Of a stretch of 64,000 nt of DNA, positions 29,301 through 37,311 are shown piece after piece; the first letter of the stretch is position 1, and every line of letters begins with the position of its first letter. The position numbers were made by a program, and so were the translations under genes. Below the pieces are notes generated by a model. The model ran no database searches. It was not told where the DNA came from and saw only the letters and a list, made by a program, of their open reading frames with translations. This stretch comes from Dromaius novaehollandiae (Eukaryota > Chordata > Aves > Casuariiformes > Dromaiidae): NCBI RefSeq assembly GCF_036370855.1, contig NC_088117.1, positions 9,610,001-9,674,000 of the forward strand, written 5' to 3'.

Positions 29301-32300
29301 ATTATTTTGGTTGGAAATCTGCTGAATGGAGACTTCAGGACTGGGCTCCACTGGGGAAAGGGGGAATAATAAGACAGTGTCAGCTGTGTCTTCCTTTAAT
29401 CTCCATAGTTCATGAGAATAATACTCTGACTAAACATGTTACTTAAGCGTGTATACCAATTTAAGCACATGAATAGTTTACTTGCTGAACCAGAGCATAA
29501 GAAAGAACATTTCTTTATATGAGTTTGACTTTTATTCCCAAAACATTTATTTAGACCAGACATTTTATGACAAAAAAAAATTTTAGGTTGTACATGTAGG
29601 ATGAAACTACTTAAAAGCGACTATTTTCATACAATCCTAGAACGGTTGAAGTTGGAAGGGATCTTTGGAGAGCTTCCATTTCTTCTTTCATTCTCCTTAC
29701 ACAGTAGGGTAGTAAAAAACCTTTTTTCTTTGGAGAAGCTTTTGGCTCTCATCACAAAAAGTACAATTTCACCTTACGGTTTCATCTAAATATGTTGAGT
29801 CAGGGTTGAGAGAAGATTTAGACATTGCAAAATTAGGCACTTTTCTCTCTACCCTTTTGATAGCTACCTTCAGTTTCTCTAGTGAGTGTTAAAATTCACT
29901 TTTTCTCTAAGTATCATTCTTGTGTTTCTCTGCTTCATGTCCCCCTCCTTTCCCTGAGGGGGCATGCAACAGCAAGGTGGGGGAAAAAAGCATGTTCTCT
30001 TGGCACCCAAGTACCTTTCTCATTTCCATGGACTTTAGTAATCTCTATATACTGCTATAACTGTGCAAAAGAAATTGAAGAGAAAAAGAAATGGATAAGA
30101 TCCCTGTTCTGAGGAATTCTTAATCTAATGCCTACAGACAACACAATGAGCACTACTATTCTAAGCTTTACTGGGAATGGATCAGAGGCATAACAAAACA
30201 AGGGAAATGGGGGTAACTTTTGGGAAAGTGTTTGGGACTTTTTACATGACCACACACACTTCGGGCTGCAGTCCCTTGAGTTATCATTTTATATTAACAT
30301 TTGATGTTTTTCCCTTATACCTTGGGGGTGGGGGGGGGGGGGGGGAGCAGAACAAAACAGACCATATACAGAAGGGATAAGTATTTACTGGGAGTAACAT
30401 AGATCAAAACAGATGAGTGAGGGATCTACTCACCCAAAAACCTCTTCAGCTCTTCACAGCCAAGGGAGATATAGTGTCTGATGGCAGCAGACAGGGAAGG
30501 ATGTGAAATGTATTTTTATGAGGTCTTCCATGTGCTTAAGCAGTTATTGGGCAGGTGCAATTTTTAAACATACATGAAATCCAAATTATAGATTCATCTT
30601 TACAAAGTTATTTGACTAGGAAGGTTTAAGAAAATCTCCCCCCTTATTGGTTCTTGCAAGTGCAACAGAACTAGTACACAATGTAGAAAAATACTTTAAA
30701 AGGATACATCAGCTGTTTTTATCACCTAATTTCTTTCAAATGTAATGTGATTAAATCCTAGGGTTTTTTTTTAATCTAACACCTTGAAACTCCAGCCCGG
30801 TACTTAGGAATTATTTATAAACAGCGTCATAAAAGAGTGCTCGGGTGCCAACACTAATCAACTTCTTCAAACCACTTCAAAGAAAATCAAAAAACCTTTC
30901 CATCCACAGATCCTTTTGAGGTTTAACTAGGAGCATGATTTAAAATTCACAAGAAAACCCTTAGGTATTGAAGCTTTAATACACAGCTTTCTTGGACAAA
31001 CGTTTGATAAAAAACGAAACATACCATTATATACACCATATCATGCTTTAATATTGCCCAGGGCTACTGTAAATGCTCACTTTGTACTAAATCTGGTTTT
31101 CTCTCTGCTTAGTGGCTGGCAGCAGATGGGGCAGTGTAATTCACTGATTTACTCATTTGCACACTTGTAAGACTCTTCTAAAGCATTCCCCCTAAACATA
31201 TGACACAAGGGCACAACCAGGACCCCACTGTATGTAATGTTTAACACCCTCAAATCAGCAAATAATCGCTATTAAATACTTGAGGTCTCTATGAACGGCT
31301 AAGCGAAGCCAGAGAAGTCTGAAAAACGCCTTTTTCTTCAGTAACAAATCATATTTCATTTCATGTTTAGTCTCGATGAGATGTTACAGGATTCACTCTT
31401 CCAAGCAATCTTAAGATTTAACATTCAAGTATGATTTTAGTAATAACAAAATTAATCCTGGAATAATGCAAAAGACCGGCTGGACTTAGAGTTCTATTTA
31501 AGTCCAAAAGATTCATGATTAATATTAATGCAACAAAATTTGCTTAAGTTGTAAAGGAAATCCTTGGTCAAACAGGAAAAGTACATAGTGCACGATGAAC
31601 ATTCCTGCAGAACTTTGCTACGTTTCTTCAGAGTATGATTGTAAAGGAAGAATTCACAAAAATGCCACTTGGATCCTGGAAGCTTTTTTTATTAGCACAA
31701 ACCAGGATAAAATGTACAAAACTGACATCTTTGTACTAAAGAACTATCAGCTTTCATAAAATACTTTTAGGCTTTTTAAAAGAATCACATGAAAGAACCA
31801 CAGCATAGAGGCTTGAGTATGAATACTTCACCACCTATTTGACCTAAGAGCTTTTCAAGGCAGTTGTAAGCTATAATCATCATTACACTTGTTTATATTT
31901 TTAGGCATACTTTAGATCCTATTATTAATTAAAAAGGTTTTCTAACTTCACACCTGGGATAGATGCAATGTTTCTTTTCCACACATCTCTGTTTGAAATT
32001 TTCTCTGGGGCTAAAACTGTCTAGCAAGGCAAGATCATGAAAATTCATTGCTTTACTGATGGCTCTAATAAGATTTTTTTTTTCCTTCTAAAGAGTCAGC
32101 ACCTTCCGTCATGATCAAAAAGTAAAATCAACTCTGCTACAGATTTCTGTTACATTATTTTCCATATAATTTATTTTTAAAACAACACTTAGGCTTTAAT
32201 TTTAATTGGAGTTCCTTCCCTTTCTTAATAGGTTTTTCCACACCAAAAAGAGACAGCATTTTCCGTTGACAAACAATTGCTGTAGTTCTATCTTTAGCCT

Positions 32301-35300
32301 CTAAGTATGGAAGTCATGAAACAGACACCTGTCTAATTCTGTTCAAATAATACTGTGGAGCTAAAGGACAAATCTCGGCTCAATGTGAAGAAATTTTATC
32401 AGTATTCTATCAAACTGCATGAAGTTCTTCTGCATATTTTCCACGGGTCTATAAAACAGACTGATTACTCATGCTGCCCACATCAGAATAGGCTGGACAC
32501 AATTTGCAGGATTTGATTTTTTTTTAATATATATTTAGCAGCATTTCAATCAACATTCATCTGACCACCACCACCAAGTATAAAGAGCTCACAGCACCTC
32601 TAGTGATAATGATTTCATTGATGCTGCAGCAGAACTTTCATAATGGTTTACTATGGTTTTAAAGAAACATCAAAGCAACATGACACCAGCTATTCCTGAC
32701 AGCTCATGCAGAACAAAAATTATAGTTCAGTTGTGCATATCCAAATATAATCTGCCTAAGGGTGAACAGTTTGTAAATCAAATAATTTGATTGAGTGTAC
32801 ATGCTTTTATTGTGCAGAATACTGACTTCCTATTCAATTTACCAGGTTTTGTTATACATACAAGTAGGCATGCTAACTGCTCCTTCAGCTGAGATGCCAC
32901 TGAGCTGTGGAACTCATTAACAGCAGCTAGTAACTAACTAATCAAAAAACAGAAAAGCTGCCAGCCCAGGTAGAATGGGAAACCAAATTTACACCTGACA
33001 AAAGGAGTAATTAGCGAGCTTAAAGACAACAGGAAATATCAGATGGGGCACAGAATGCATTAATAATTGATACACTAGAACTCTTTGTTATTCCCTTAGA
33101 GGGTTTCATTGTTATAACTGTTAAAGTGCATTTTTTATTAGATTATCCACTAAAAAAGAAATTAAAAAGCATCTTACCTATAACTATTCCAAAACGCTCA
33201 CTTTTTTTTTTTTTCCTCAAGACATGGTCTGAAAGTTTTATCTATCATTTGCCAATTGAACCGCAGCTTCACAACAGCAGTTTACAACTAATGGGTTGAA
33301 CTACTTATGGTCTCTCGGTTTTCACTTACCATCATCGCTGTTTTGCTTTAAATGGTTTATCATATACTGAATGGGCTCATCTGGCTTATGAATTAATAGT
33401 CCTTCAAGCATGCTCTGAAAATACATAGGATAGAATCAGAAGAAAACTTAACATAGCTATGCAATCACGATACGTTCATTTTTACAACAATATTATGATG
33501 AAGTCAAAGAGTCTACACAGGCTAAGTCATTTTCTTATGTCCCGTTGTGTAAGCAAAATAGAGAATATGGAGCCTATTTTAGAGACTGGAAAACTGACAC
33601 AAAACATGGTGAAAAATTTGCCAAGATGAAAAATAACCTATTGCTTTAGCTTATTTAGGATATATACAAACGCCAGAAACATTTGGCTTAAGCAGTTAGG
33701 TGTACGTAACGGTTGAGTCAGCATTAACACAAAAGCTATAGAAGGAGTCTCAAAAAACAGGGTCAAGTTAAATTAGTATCTCTTCAGAGCAAGTTAAACC
33801 TCCTTCTCAAGCATATTCCTACAAGTTCCCAGTAGCCTAGATGCTTCCAGAAGAGACGAGACCTGCAAAAAACACACAAATCTAACAACCAAACAAAAGC
33901 AGCACATCTCACAGAGTTCTCTTTTAACCTTGCTAGTTTTCCTCCTACCTAAGAACGAGGGGAAAAAAAGGTTTAAACTCTTTCCCTCATTTTGTATTTT
34001 TCAGCCCATTTTCACAGGGCCTTGCTTCAGCTCCCACTGAAATCATTGGGGATCTTTCCACTGATTTCAGCAATGATTGGACCGTTAGAGACAGAGAAAG
34101 GAGCAACACTGGATAACAAGGAATAACAAGGGACACTAACTCCATAGGTTTTCTTACAAGGTATTTCAGCACAGCCAAGAAATCTGTAATTAAAATTAAA
34201 CATATAACACTAACTGATATTCTGACTTGAATTTTCTACGGAAATGCTAGTGCTGGAATAGGGCCTTTTTTTTCTAAAAAATCAGTCATAACACTTTTAT
34301 ATTTGAAAGCAAATCCTACAAGTCTGTATATTCTGTAAAGTTTTATAACAGATTGGTTGTCTTTTACTGGGGTAGTATTTTTCCTTTTCTGCTTTGTCCA
34401 CTTAATTAGAATTATTAAACTACTCTATTTCTGTTTATAAACTGTTTCGTATGCAAGTTCTGATGCTTCAAGGTCTGCAGAACAAACAGCATAAAATAGA
34501 AAATTGATATTTTTATTAGGAGTTCATTAAAAAACTGCTACTTTCCAGCAGCATTTATTTAAACTAAAAAATTTGCATGTGGCACTACAATTATCAGCAG
34601 CTTTAAAAATAACAAGCCTAGAAAATTTGGTCTTACAATTCAAAGCTGTTCAGGCTGACAGTGATTGATGCTGTTACTCTTTCTTGCCCAAGTCCTACCA
34701 GCACTTATACACATGCCTAATTTTCTTGCACTCTGCTAATCTAAGTTTAATTTTACACAAACAGTTCTGTTAGTCTCTAGGGGAGAGTCATGTTTTGGGT
34801 CTCACGTTTTGGGCAAATGTCCACATTTAGGACAATAATTTCAAGCTGTGTTTGTTTGTACGCTTGGATGGCTACAATAAAGTTGAAGCGTGAGGGGAAT
34901 ATAACACTCTTCCCAAATCCCATACACATTTTATGTAATATGAGGTCCTGCAGCTGTCTCCAATGCCTCACGGCCTACAAGACATTTTTTCTTAATAAAA
35001 ATAAAAAATAGTCATACTAAATTTCCTTGAAATTACAAGGAAAGCAGGTAAGAAGGGGATGGGGCGGGGGGAAGGAAAGGAAAGGAAGTCTGCTTGCTTC
35101 CCAGTGAGATTTGAAGAAGCAGAAAGACCCCATAACACACAAATCAGAGATTTAAGAAGAGTTAACAACCTTATATGTGGAGAGTAACAAGTTTTCCTAT
35201 TGGAACAGCACCAGAATATTTAGTCCCTTGAATGAACTTCCCTGTGCTTGACAAAGGGACTTTTGCTAAAACTTAAAGAACAAAACATACCCTCCTCTAA

Positions 35301-36020
35301 GGCAGGGAAATCAATCTTTTCATTTACTGAAGTCACAGGGCATCAGGAGTGCAGTGTTTTTTATTTATTTTTGATGCACATCTCTGCAGAAAAGCCTCAG
35401 GGCAAGCCGGGGCCCGCGAAGCAACGGACAGCGCTGGAAGGCGAGCGGGCTGCAACGCCTGTGTCACCTCCCCGGCCTCGGTCTCCAGAAGGACAAGAAC
35501 CTTCTTGTCTTTTTTCTTAATGCATAATTTGTGACTACCTCCTCCTCCTCCTCCCTGTCCTGCCAAGCGGGCTTGGGCTCAACGCTGCCTTCCACAGCCC
35601 GCCGCTTCCTTCTGCAGAAACCACACACCAACTCCGACCCGACCAGGCTCGCTGCTACCTTGTTTGTTGGGTTTTTTTAAGCACCCGCCCGGCGCGCCTT
35701 CCCCGGGGCGGGCACCGCCGCCCGCGCCGCCCCCCGGCGCCGGGGACCCGGCAGCGAGGCTCCGCGGCCTCCTGGCGACCCCCCGCCTCGGGGGCGGCCG
35801 CGGGGCCGGGCCCGGCTGCCGCGGGAGGCCGTGAGGAAAGCCGGGTCCCGTCCTGGGCCGGGCCGGGCCGGGCCTCCCCCGCCCCCCTGGGGGCTGGGGC
35901 TCCGCCGGGCCCCGCCGGCGTGCGCGGCCGCTTCACCTGCAGGAGCGGGAAGAGCCCCTGCTCCTCCGCGTAGGCGCCCATCGGCGGCGGCAGCGGCAGC
36001 GACCGAGCGGGGGCGTCCAT
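5268..36020 (-). CDS. AK8: Adenylate kinase 8, ten 5' coding exons (3' end not found in window)
   Basis: AK8 is a tandem nucleoside monophosphate kinase (ATP + AMP to 2 ADP) linked to the axoneme of motile cilia and sperm flagella, where it associates with CFAP45. Ten minus-strand exons join in frame: 35937-36020, 33330-33414, 29148-29197, 28354-28467, 22820-22888, 14159-14240, 12475-12546, 11196-11396, 8280-8411, 5268-5357 (979 nt, 326 codons plus one base). Every junction is GT-AG with matching phase. The product follows human AK8 almost residue for residue. Two Walker A loops are visible: GPPVSGKTT at about residue 62 and GPPGSGKS at about residue 264. Human AK8 has 479 aa, so about 150 residues, most of the second kinase domain, are missing here. 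They probably lie left of position 1, since no convincing exon was seen in 1-5267. The gene is head to head with SPACA9 across a CpG island. Confidence 0.93.
5358..8279. other. AK8 intron between exons 9 and 10
   Basis: A non-coding intron of about 2.9 kb. It contains a MIR-like fragment around 5990-6060 and AT-rich sequence. No other feature is supported. Confidence 0.7.
5985..6062 (+). repeat. MIR-like SINE fragment
   Basis: TCCTCATTTTACAAATAAGG, followed by AATTAAGGCATGGAGGGGTT, resembles the conserved MIR part (CCATTTTACAGATGAGGAAACTGAGGCACAGAG). It is a strongly diverged ancient CORE-SINE relic. Confidence 0.5.
8280..8411 (-). CDS. AK8: AK8 coding exon 9 (second P-loop)
   Basis: It encodes [20 protein letters not shown] then [20 protein letters not shown] and [12 protein letters not shown] is the Walker A loop of the second kinase domain. 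In human AK8 as I recall it this loop is GPVGSGKS, so the copy here is closer to the classical GXPGXGK form. Phase 1 at both ends. Confidence 0.94.
8412..11195. other. AK8 intron between exons 8 and 9
   Basis: A non-coding intron of about 2.8 kb. It holds a poly(A) run at 10318-10336 and a TAATTA-rich stretch at about 10,410-10,540. No gene is supported. Confidence 0.65.
10318..10336. repeat. Poly(A) run, 19 bases
   Basis: Uninterrupted A tract in an AK8 intron. Confidence 0.85.
11196..11396 (-). CDS. AK8: AK8 coding exon 8
   Basis: It encodes [20 protein letters not shown], then [20 protein letters not shown], and ends near [13 protein letters not shown]. This matches human [26 protein letters not shown] and covers the end of kinase domain 1 and the linker. 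The acceptor is TTCTAG and the donor is G|GTAAAT; phase 1 at both ends. Confidence 0.94.
12475..12546 (-). CDS. AK8: AK8 coding exon 7 (LID-flanking residues, domain 1)
   Basis: It encodes [20 protein letters not shown] then FTE, matching human [20 protein letters not shown]. The conserved ER and GKRxDP arginines border the ATP lid. The acceptor is CCTAG and the donor is G|GTGCAG; phase 1 at both ends. Confidence 0.92.
12547..14158. other. AK8 intron between exons 6 and 7
   Basis: A non-coding intron of about 1.6 kb. I see no repeats, RNA genes or coding regions that I can support. The neighbouring intron 11,397-12,474 likewise appears empty. Confidence 0.6.
14159..14240 (-). CDS. AK8: AK8 coding exon 6
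   Basis: It encodes [20 protein letters not shown] then GIIPRHV. GWILxGFPxxxxQA is the adenylate kinase signature that contacts AMP; human AK8 has GWILDGIPETREQA. The acceptor is CAATAG and the donor is G|GTAAGC; it ends in phase 1. Confidence 0.93.
14432..14455. repeat. TA microsatellite
   Basis: Alternating TA tract with one TTT interruption, followed by a short A run. Confidence 0.75.
15848..15880 (+). repeat. MIR-like fragment
   Basis: TGTCCAAGGTCACACAGGTG resembles the MIR segment CCCAAGGTCACACAGCTAGT. It is short and diverged. Confidence 0.4.
15990..16083. repeat. Fossil palindromic interspersed element
   Basis: The arms GGCCCAGATCCTC (15,992) and ACAAATCTGGCTC (about 16,070) are inverted. 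Inside lie AATGGCAT, CCTGAAGCCAAT and TATGCCAATTTACAC. I recall a widespread amniote palindromic, MITE-like repeat with the same layout: GGATCTGGCCC ends, GCCAATTTACACC and a core around TTGACTTCAATGG. The copy is old. Confidence 0.5.
16712..16729. repeat. Poly(A) run, 18 bases
   Basis: Uninterrupted A tract. No retroelement body was recognised next to it. Confidence 0.85.
20390..20440. repeat. TTAAA/TAAAA simple repeat
   Basis: Tandem TTAAA then TAAAA units, with A runs and one G. Confidence 0.8.
21795..21925 (+). repeat. MIR-like SINE fragment
   Basis: CCTTACAACATCTCTATGAG, GTAAGG and AATTATCCCC resemble the MIR stretch CTCACAACAACCCTATGAGGTAGGTACTATTATTATCCCC. It is an ancient, diverged copy. 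Confidence 0.5.
22820..22888 (-). CDS. AK8: AK8 coding exon 5
   Basis: It holds 23 codons, [20 protein letters not shown] then IKQ, aligning with human VPSALLVQLIQERLAEEDCIKQ. The acceptor is CTTTAG and the donor is CAA|GTAAGA; phase 0 at both ends. The introns on both sides are long (8.6 kb downstream and 5.5 kb upstream). Confidence 0.92.
22889..28353. other. AK8 intron between exons 4 and 5
   Basis: A 5.5-kb non-coding intron. An AAAT microsatellite lies near 22,995. A 109-codon plus-strand open frame at 23,983-24,312 has no recognisable content. Nothing else is supported. Confidence 0.6.
28354..28467 (-). CDS. AK8: AK8 coding exon 4 (NMP-binding region, domain 1)
   Basis: It holds 38 codons beginning [14 protein letters not shown], equivalent to human [11 protein letters not shown]. 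It follows the P-loop and forms the helix and NMP-binding segment of domain 1. The acceptor is CCTCAG|GCAATG and the donor is ACAG|GTGCGT; phase 0 at both ends. Confidence 0.92.
29148..29197 (-). CDS. AK8: AK8 coding exon 3 (first P-loop)
   Basis: This 50-nt exon completes a split Ala codon and encodes [26 protein letters not shown] is the Walker A loop of the first adenylate kinase domain. The donor is GTT|GTAAGT; phase 1 in, phase 0 out. Confidence 0.94.
29628..29680 (-). repeat. CR1 LINE 3'-end relic
   Basis: AATCCTAGAACGGTTGAAGT followed by TGGAAGGGATCTTTGGAG matches the reverse complement of avian CR1 3' ends (AATCATAGAATGGTTGAGGTTGGAAGGGACCTCTGGAG). The 3' terminus is at the left. The rest of the element is gone or too diverged. 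Confidence 0.65.
30090..30150. repeat. Relic of an ancient interspersed repeat
   Basis: GATCCCTGTTCTGAGGAATT, then CTTAATCTAATGCC and AGACAACACA, resembles the old amniote motif CCCTGCCCCAAGGAGCTTACAATCTA...AGACAACA. The family is not certain. Confidence 0.3.
30330..30345. repeat. G homopolymer, 16 bases
   Basis: A G run preceded by GGGGGT and flanked by unique sequence. It can form a G-quadruplex on the plus strand and is a likely spot for sequencing or assembly length error. Confidence 0.85.
33330..33414 (-). CDS. AK8: AK8 coding exon 2
   Basis: It encodes [20 protein letters not shown] followed by HLKQNSDD. This matches the human segment [20 protein letters not shown], an RIIa-like helical stretch before the first kinase domain. 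The acceptor is TTTTCAG and the donor is G|GTAAGTG; phase 0 in, phase 1 out. Confidence 0.93.
33415..35936. other. AK8 intron between exons 1 and 2
   Basis: A 2.5-kb intron. Its right end enters the CpG island from about 35,650. A fossil palindromic element lies at 34,012-34,085 and a purine-rich tract at about 35,057-35,090. Confidence 0.65.
34012..34085. repeat. Fossil palindromic element (CACTGAAATCATTGG core)
   Basis: CAGCTCCCACTGAAATCATT, then GGATCTTTCCACTGATTTCA, resembles the widespread amniote repeat built on GCTCCCATTGAAGTCAATGG and its inverted partner. It looks like a second family of old palindromic element beside the one near 16 kb. Confidence 0.5.
35937..36020 (-). CDS. AK8: AK8 coding exon 1 (start codon)
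   Basis: It holds 28 codons, [20 protein letters not shown] through LLQ, ending in phase 0 at a GCAG|GTGAAG donor. The ATG at 36018-36020 is chosen because MDA, PPxM and the xYxEE segment line up with the human N-terminus (MDATIAP, PPEMPQYGEE). No in-frame upstream ATG was seen. The exon lies inside the CpG island. Confidence 0.88.
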
Positions 36021-36022
36021 GA

Positions 36023-36063
36023 CTGCCCCTAGCAACCGAGCCCCCAGCTGCGCTACGTTGCTA
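36023..36063. promoter_or_regulatory. Two inverted RFX/X-box half-sites
   Basis: TAGCAAC (36030-36036) and GTTGCTA (36057-36063) are exact inverted copies 20 bp apart. With its left flank the first reads CTGCCCCTAGCAAC, close to the RFX consensus GTTRCC-N-RGYAAC. The site starts 3 bp upstream of the AK8 ATG, in the divergent promoter. X-boxes close to the start codon are typical of RFX-driven cilia genes, and AK8 and SPACA9 are both ciliary. Confidence 0.55.
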
Positions 36064-36239
36064 AGGAGTACGTCATCACTCCGCGACGCCGGAGAGCTCC
36101 GCCCCTTCGGGAGGCGGTGCGGCGCCAGCCCAGCCCCGCCGCCCCGGGCGGCACGGGGGTGACCTCATCAGGCAGCGACGAGGCCCCGCCCCCGGCGGGG
36201 CGGGGCGGGACGCCGGCGCCGTTACCGGGGAGACGGCAG

Positions 36240-36293
36240 CCGGGGCGGGCGGCGGCGATCAGGCCCGCCGGGCGCGGGGCTCGGCGCTGCCCG
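36240..36293 (+). other. SPACA9: Candidate SPACA9 5' non-coding exon end
   Basis: GCTGCCCG|GTAAGG at 36293/36294 is a strong donor inside the island and could close an untranslated first exon that splices to 37156. A second candidate donor, GCCGG|GTAAGA at 36811/36812, could serve an alternative first exon. The transcription start is not visible, so the left boundary is arbitrary. Confidence 0.4.
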
Positions 36294-36322
36294 GTAAGGC
36301 CGCCCGCGGCTCCCCGGGCCCG

Positions 36323-36363
36323 GAGCCAGGGCCAGGGCCGGGGCCGGGGCCGGGGCCGGGGGC
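36323..36363. repeat. Short GGGGCC-type hexanucleotide repeat
   Basis: GGGCCA followed by four GGGCCG units, in the 5' region of SPACA9 just after a candidate first-exon donor. A GGC run follows at about 36,369-36,383. It can form G-quadruplexes. Confidence 0.75.
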
Positions 36364-37167
36364 GGGCGCGGCGGCGGCGGCGGCTGCGCTGCCGCGGGGC
36401 GGGGGAGGCCGAGGCGCAGAGCCCCGCGGCCGCCTCGGGAGCGGCCTGGCCCAGGGCCCCCGGGGGCAGCGGGCGCCTTGGCGCCGGTTTGGGGAGCTAA
36501 AACCGCCCCCGCAGCCGGAGCCGCCCCCCGGGGCCGGAGCCGCCCCCCGGGGCCGGGGCCGCCGCGTCCCCCGGCGGCGGGCCCGCAGCAGCGGGGGCTG
36601 CTGGTTTGGGGGTGTTGGTGCTTCGCTGGGACATCCAAAAAGCAGAGCCGCACCGGGGAAGGGAGGGAGGCGACGGGCACAGGAGCCCCGAGCCCGGCAC
36701 AGGGCACGGGGACAGAGGCCTCCCCTGTCCCACCACGCAGTGCTGCCTCTCCGGCCGGCCTTCGCTTAACGCTGGAGTTTTCAAGCTGCTCGGGCGATGG
36801 CTTTGCGCCGGGTAAGAGAAGGCACGTCTCCCCCGGGCCCTCCGCAGCGTGGCGTTTGATGCATCGCTACGTTATGTTTACAATAGACCCGCTAGGGTTT
36901 ATGGCAGCTGATTGCCAGTGGTCCCCGCTGGACACTCTGCCTCTTTTTGCAGCATCATTACTACCTCATTGACTTACTGTCGGGGGCTCTGGGACTGCAG
37001 AGCTTTGACACAATATATCTTCTCCTCTTGCTTTAAAAAGAATTGTTTTTCTAGTTTTCAACTAGACCGACACAATTCCAACTCAGGTGAAAGGTAGAGT
37101 TACATACATGGGATTCTGTCATTGTATCACTCTCTCCTTCTCTCCCAAAATCCAGGAAGGGGGAAAC

Positions 37168-37311
37168 ATGAATGAGGTAAAGGAGACCCTAAGAAACATA
37201 GAACAGAACTACAGGCTCTTCCAGCAGCAGCAGTTTACGTTTATCGCAGCGCTGCAACGTACCCGAGAGAATGCACATGACATGATCAGACCTGTGGCAA
37301 GCATCAGACAG
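37168..37311 (+). CDS. SPACA9: SPACA9 coding exon 1
   Basis: It holds 48 codons from the ATG to IRQ, ending in phase 0 at CAG|GTACCA. The exon starts at 37156 after AAAATCCAG, leaving 12 nt of 5' UTR before the ATG. The start is fixed by alignment with the human N-terminus. Confidence 0.95.

Larger units (their letters stand above)
29198..33329. other. AK8 intron between exons 2 and 3
   Basis: A 4.1-kb non-coding intron. It holds a CR1 relic (29628-29680), an old repeat scrap near 30,100 and a G homopolymer (30330-30345). No coding region is recognised. The smaller intron 28,468-29,147 appears empty. Confidence 0.6.
35650..36830. promoter_or_regulatory. CpG island, divergent AK8/SPACA9 promoter
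   Basis: A sudden block of very high GC with dense CpG, covering AK8 exon 1 and the region upstream of SPACA9. It contains GC boxes (GGGGCGGGGCGGG around 36,195-36,209), a CRE-like TACGTCAT (36069-36076) and RFX half-sites (36030-36063). The two ATGs lie 1.15 kb apart in opposite directions, so the island probably drives both genes. Long open frames across it on both strands come from GC-rich composition and are not genes. Confidence 0.85.

Noticed and set aside
35655-36035. 126-codon minus frame read straight through AK8 exon 1
   Set aside because: Only the 28 codons from the ATG at 36020 to the donor at 35937 match AK8. The rest is intronic GC-rich read-through.
36117-36972. Several 120-165 codon open frames on both strands of the CpG island
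   Set aside because: GC-rich sequence lacks stop codons. The products are Pro/Ala/Gly/Arg low-complexity and overlap the divergent promoter.
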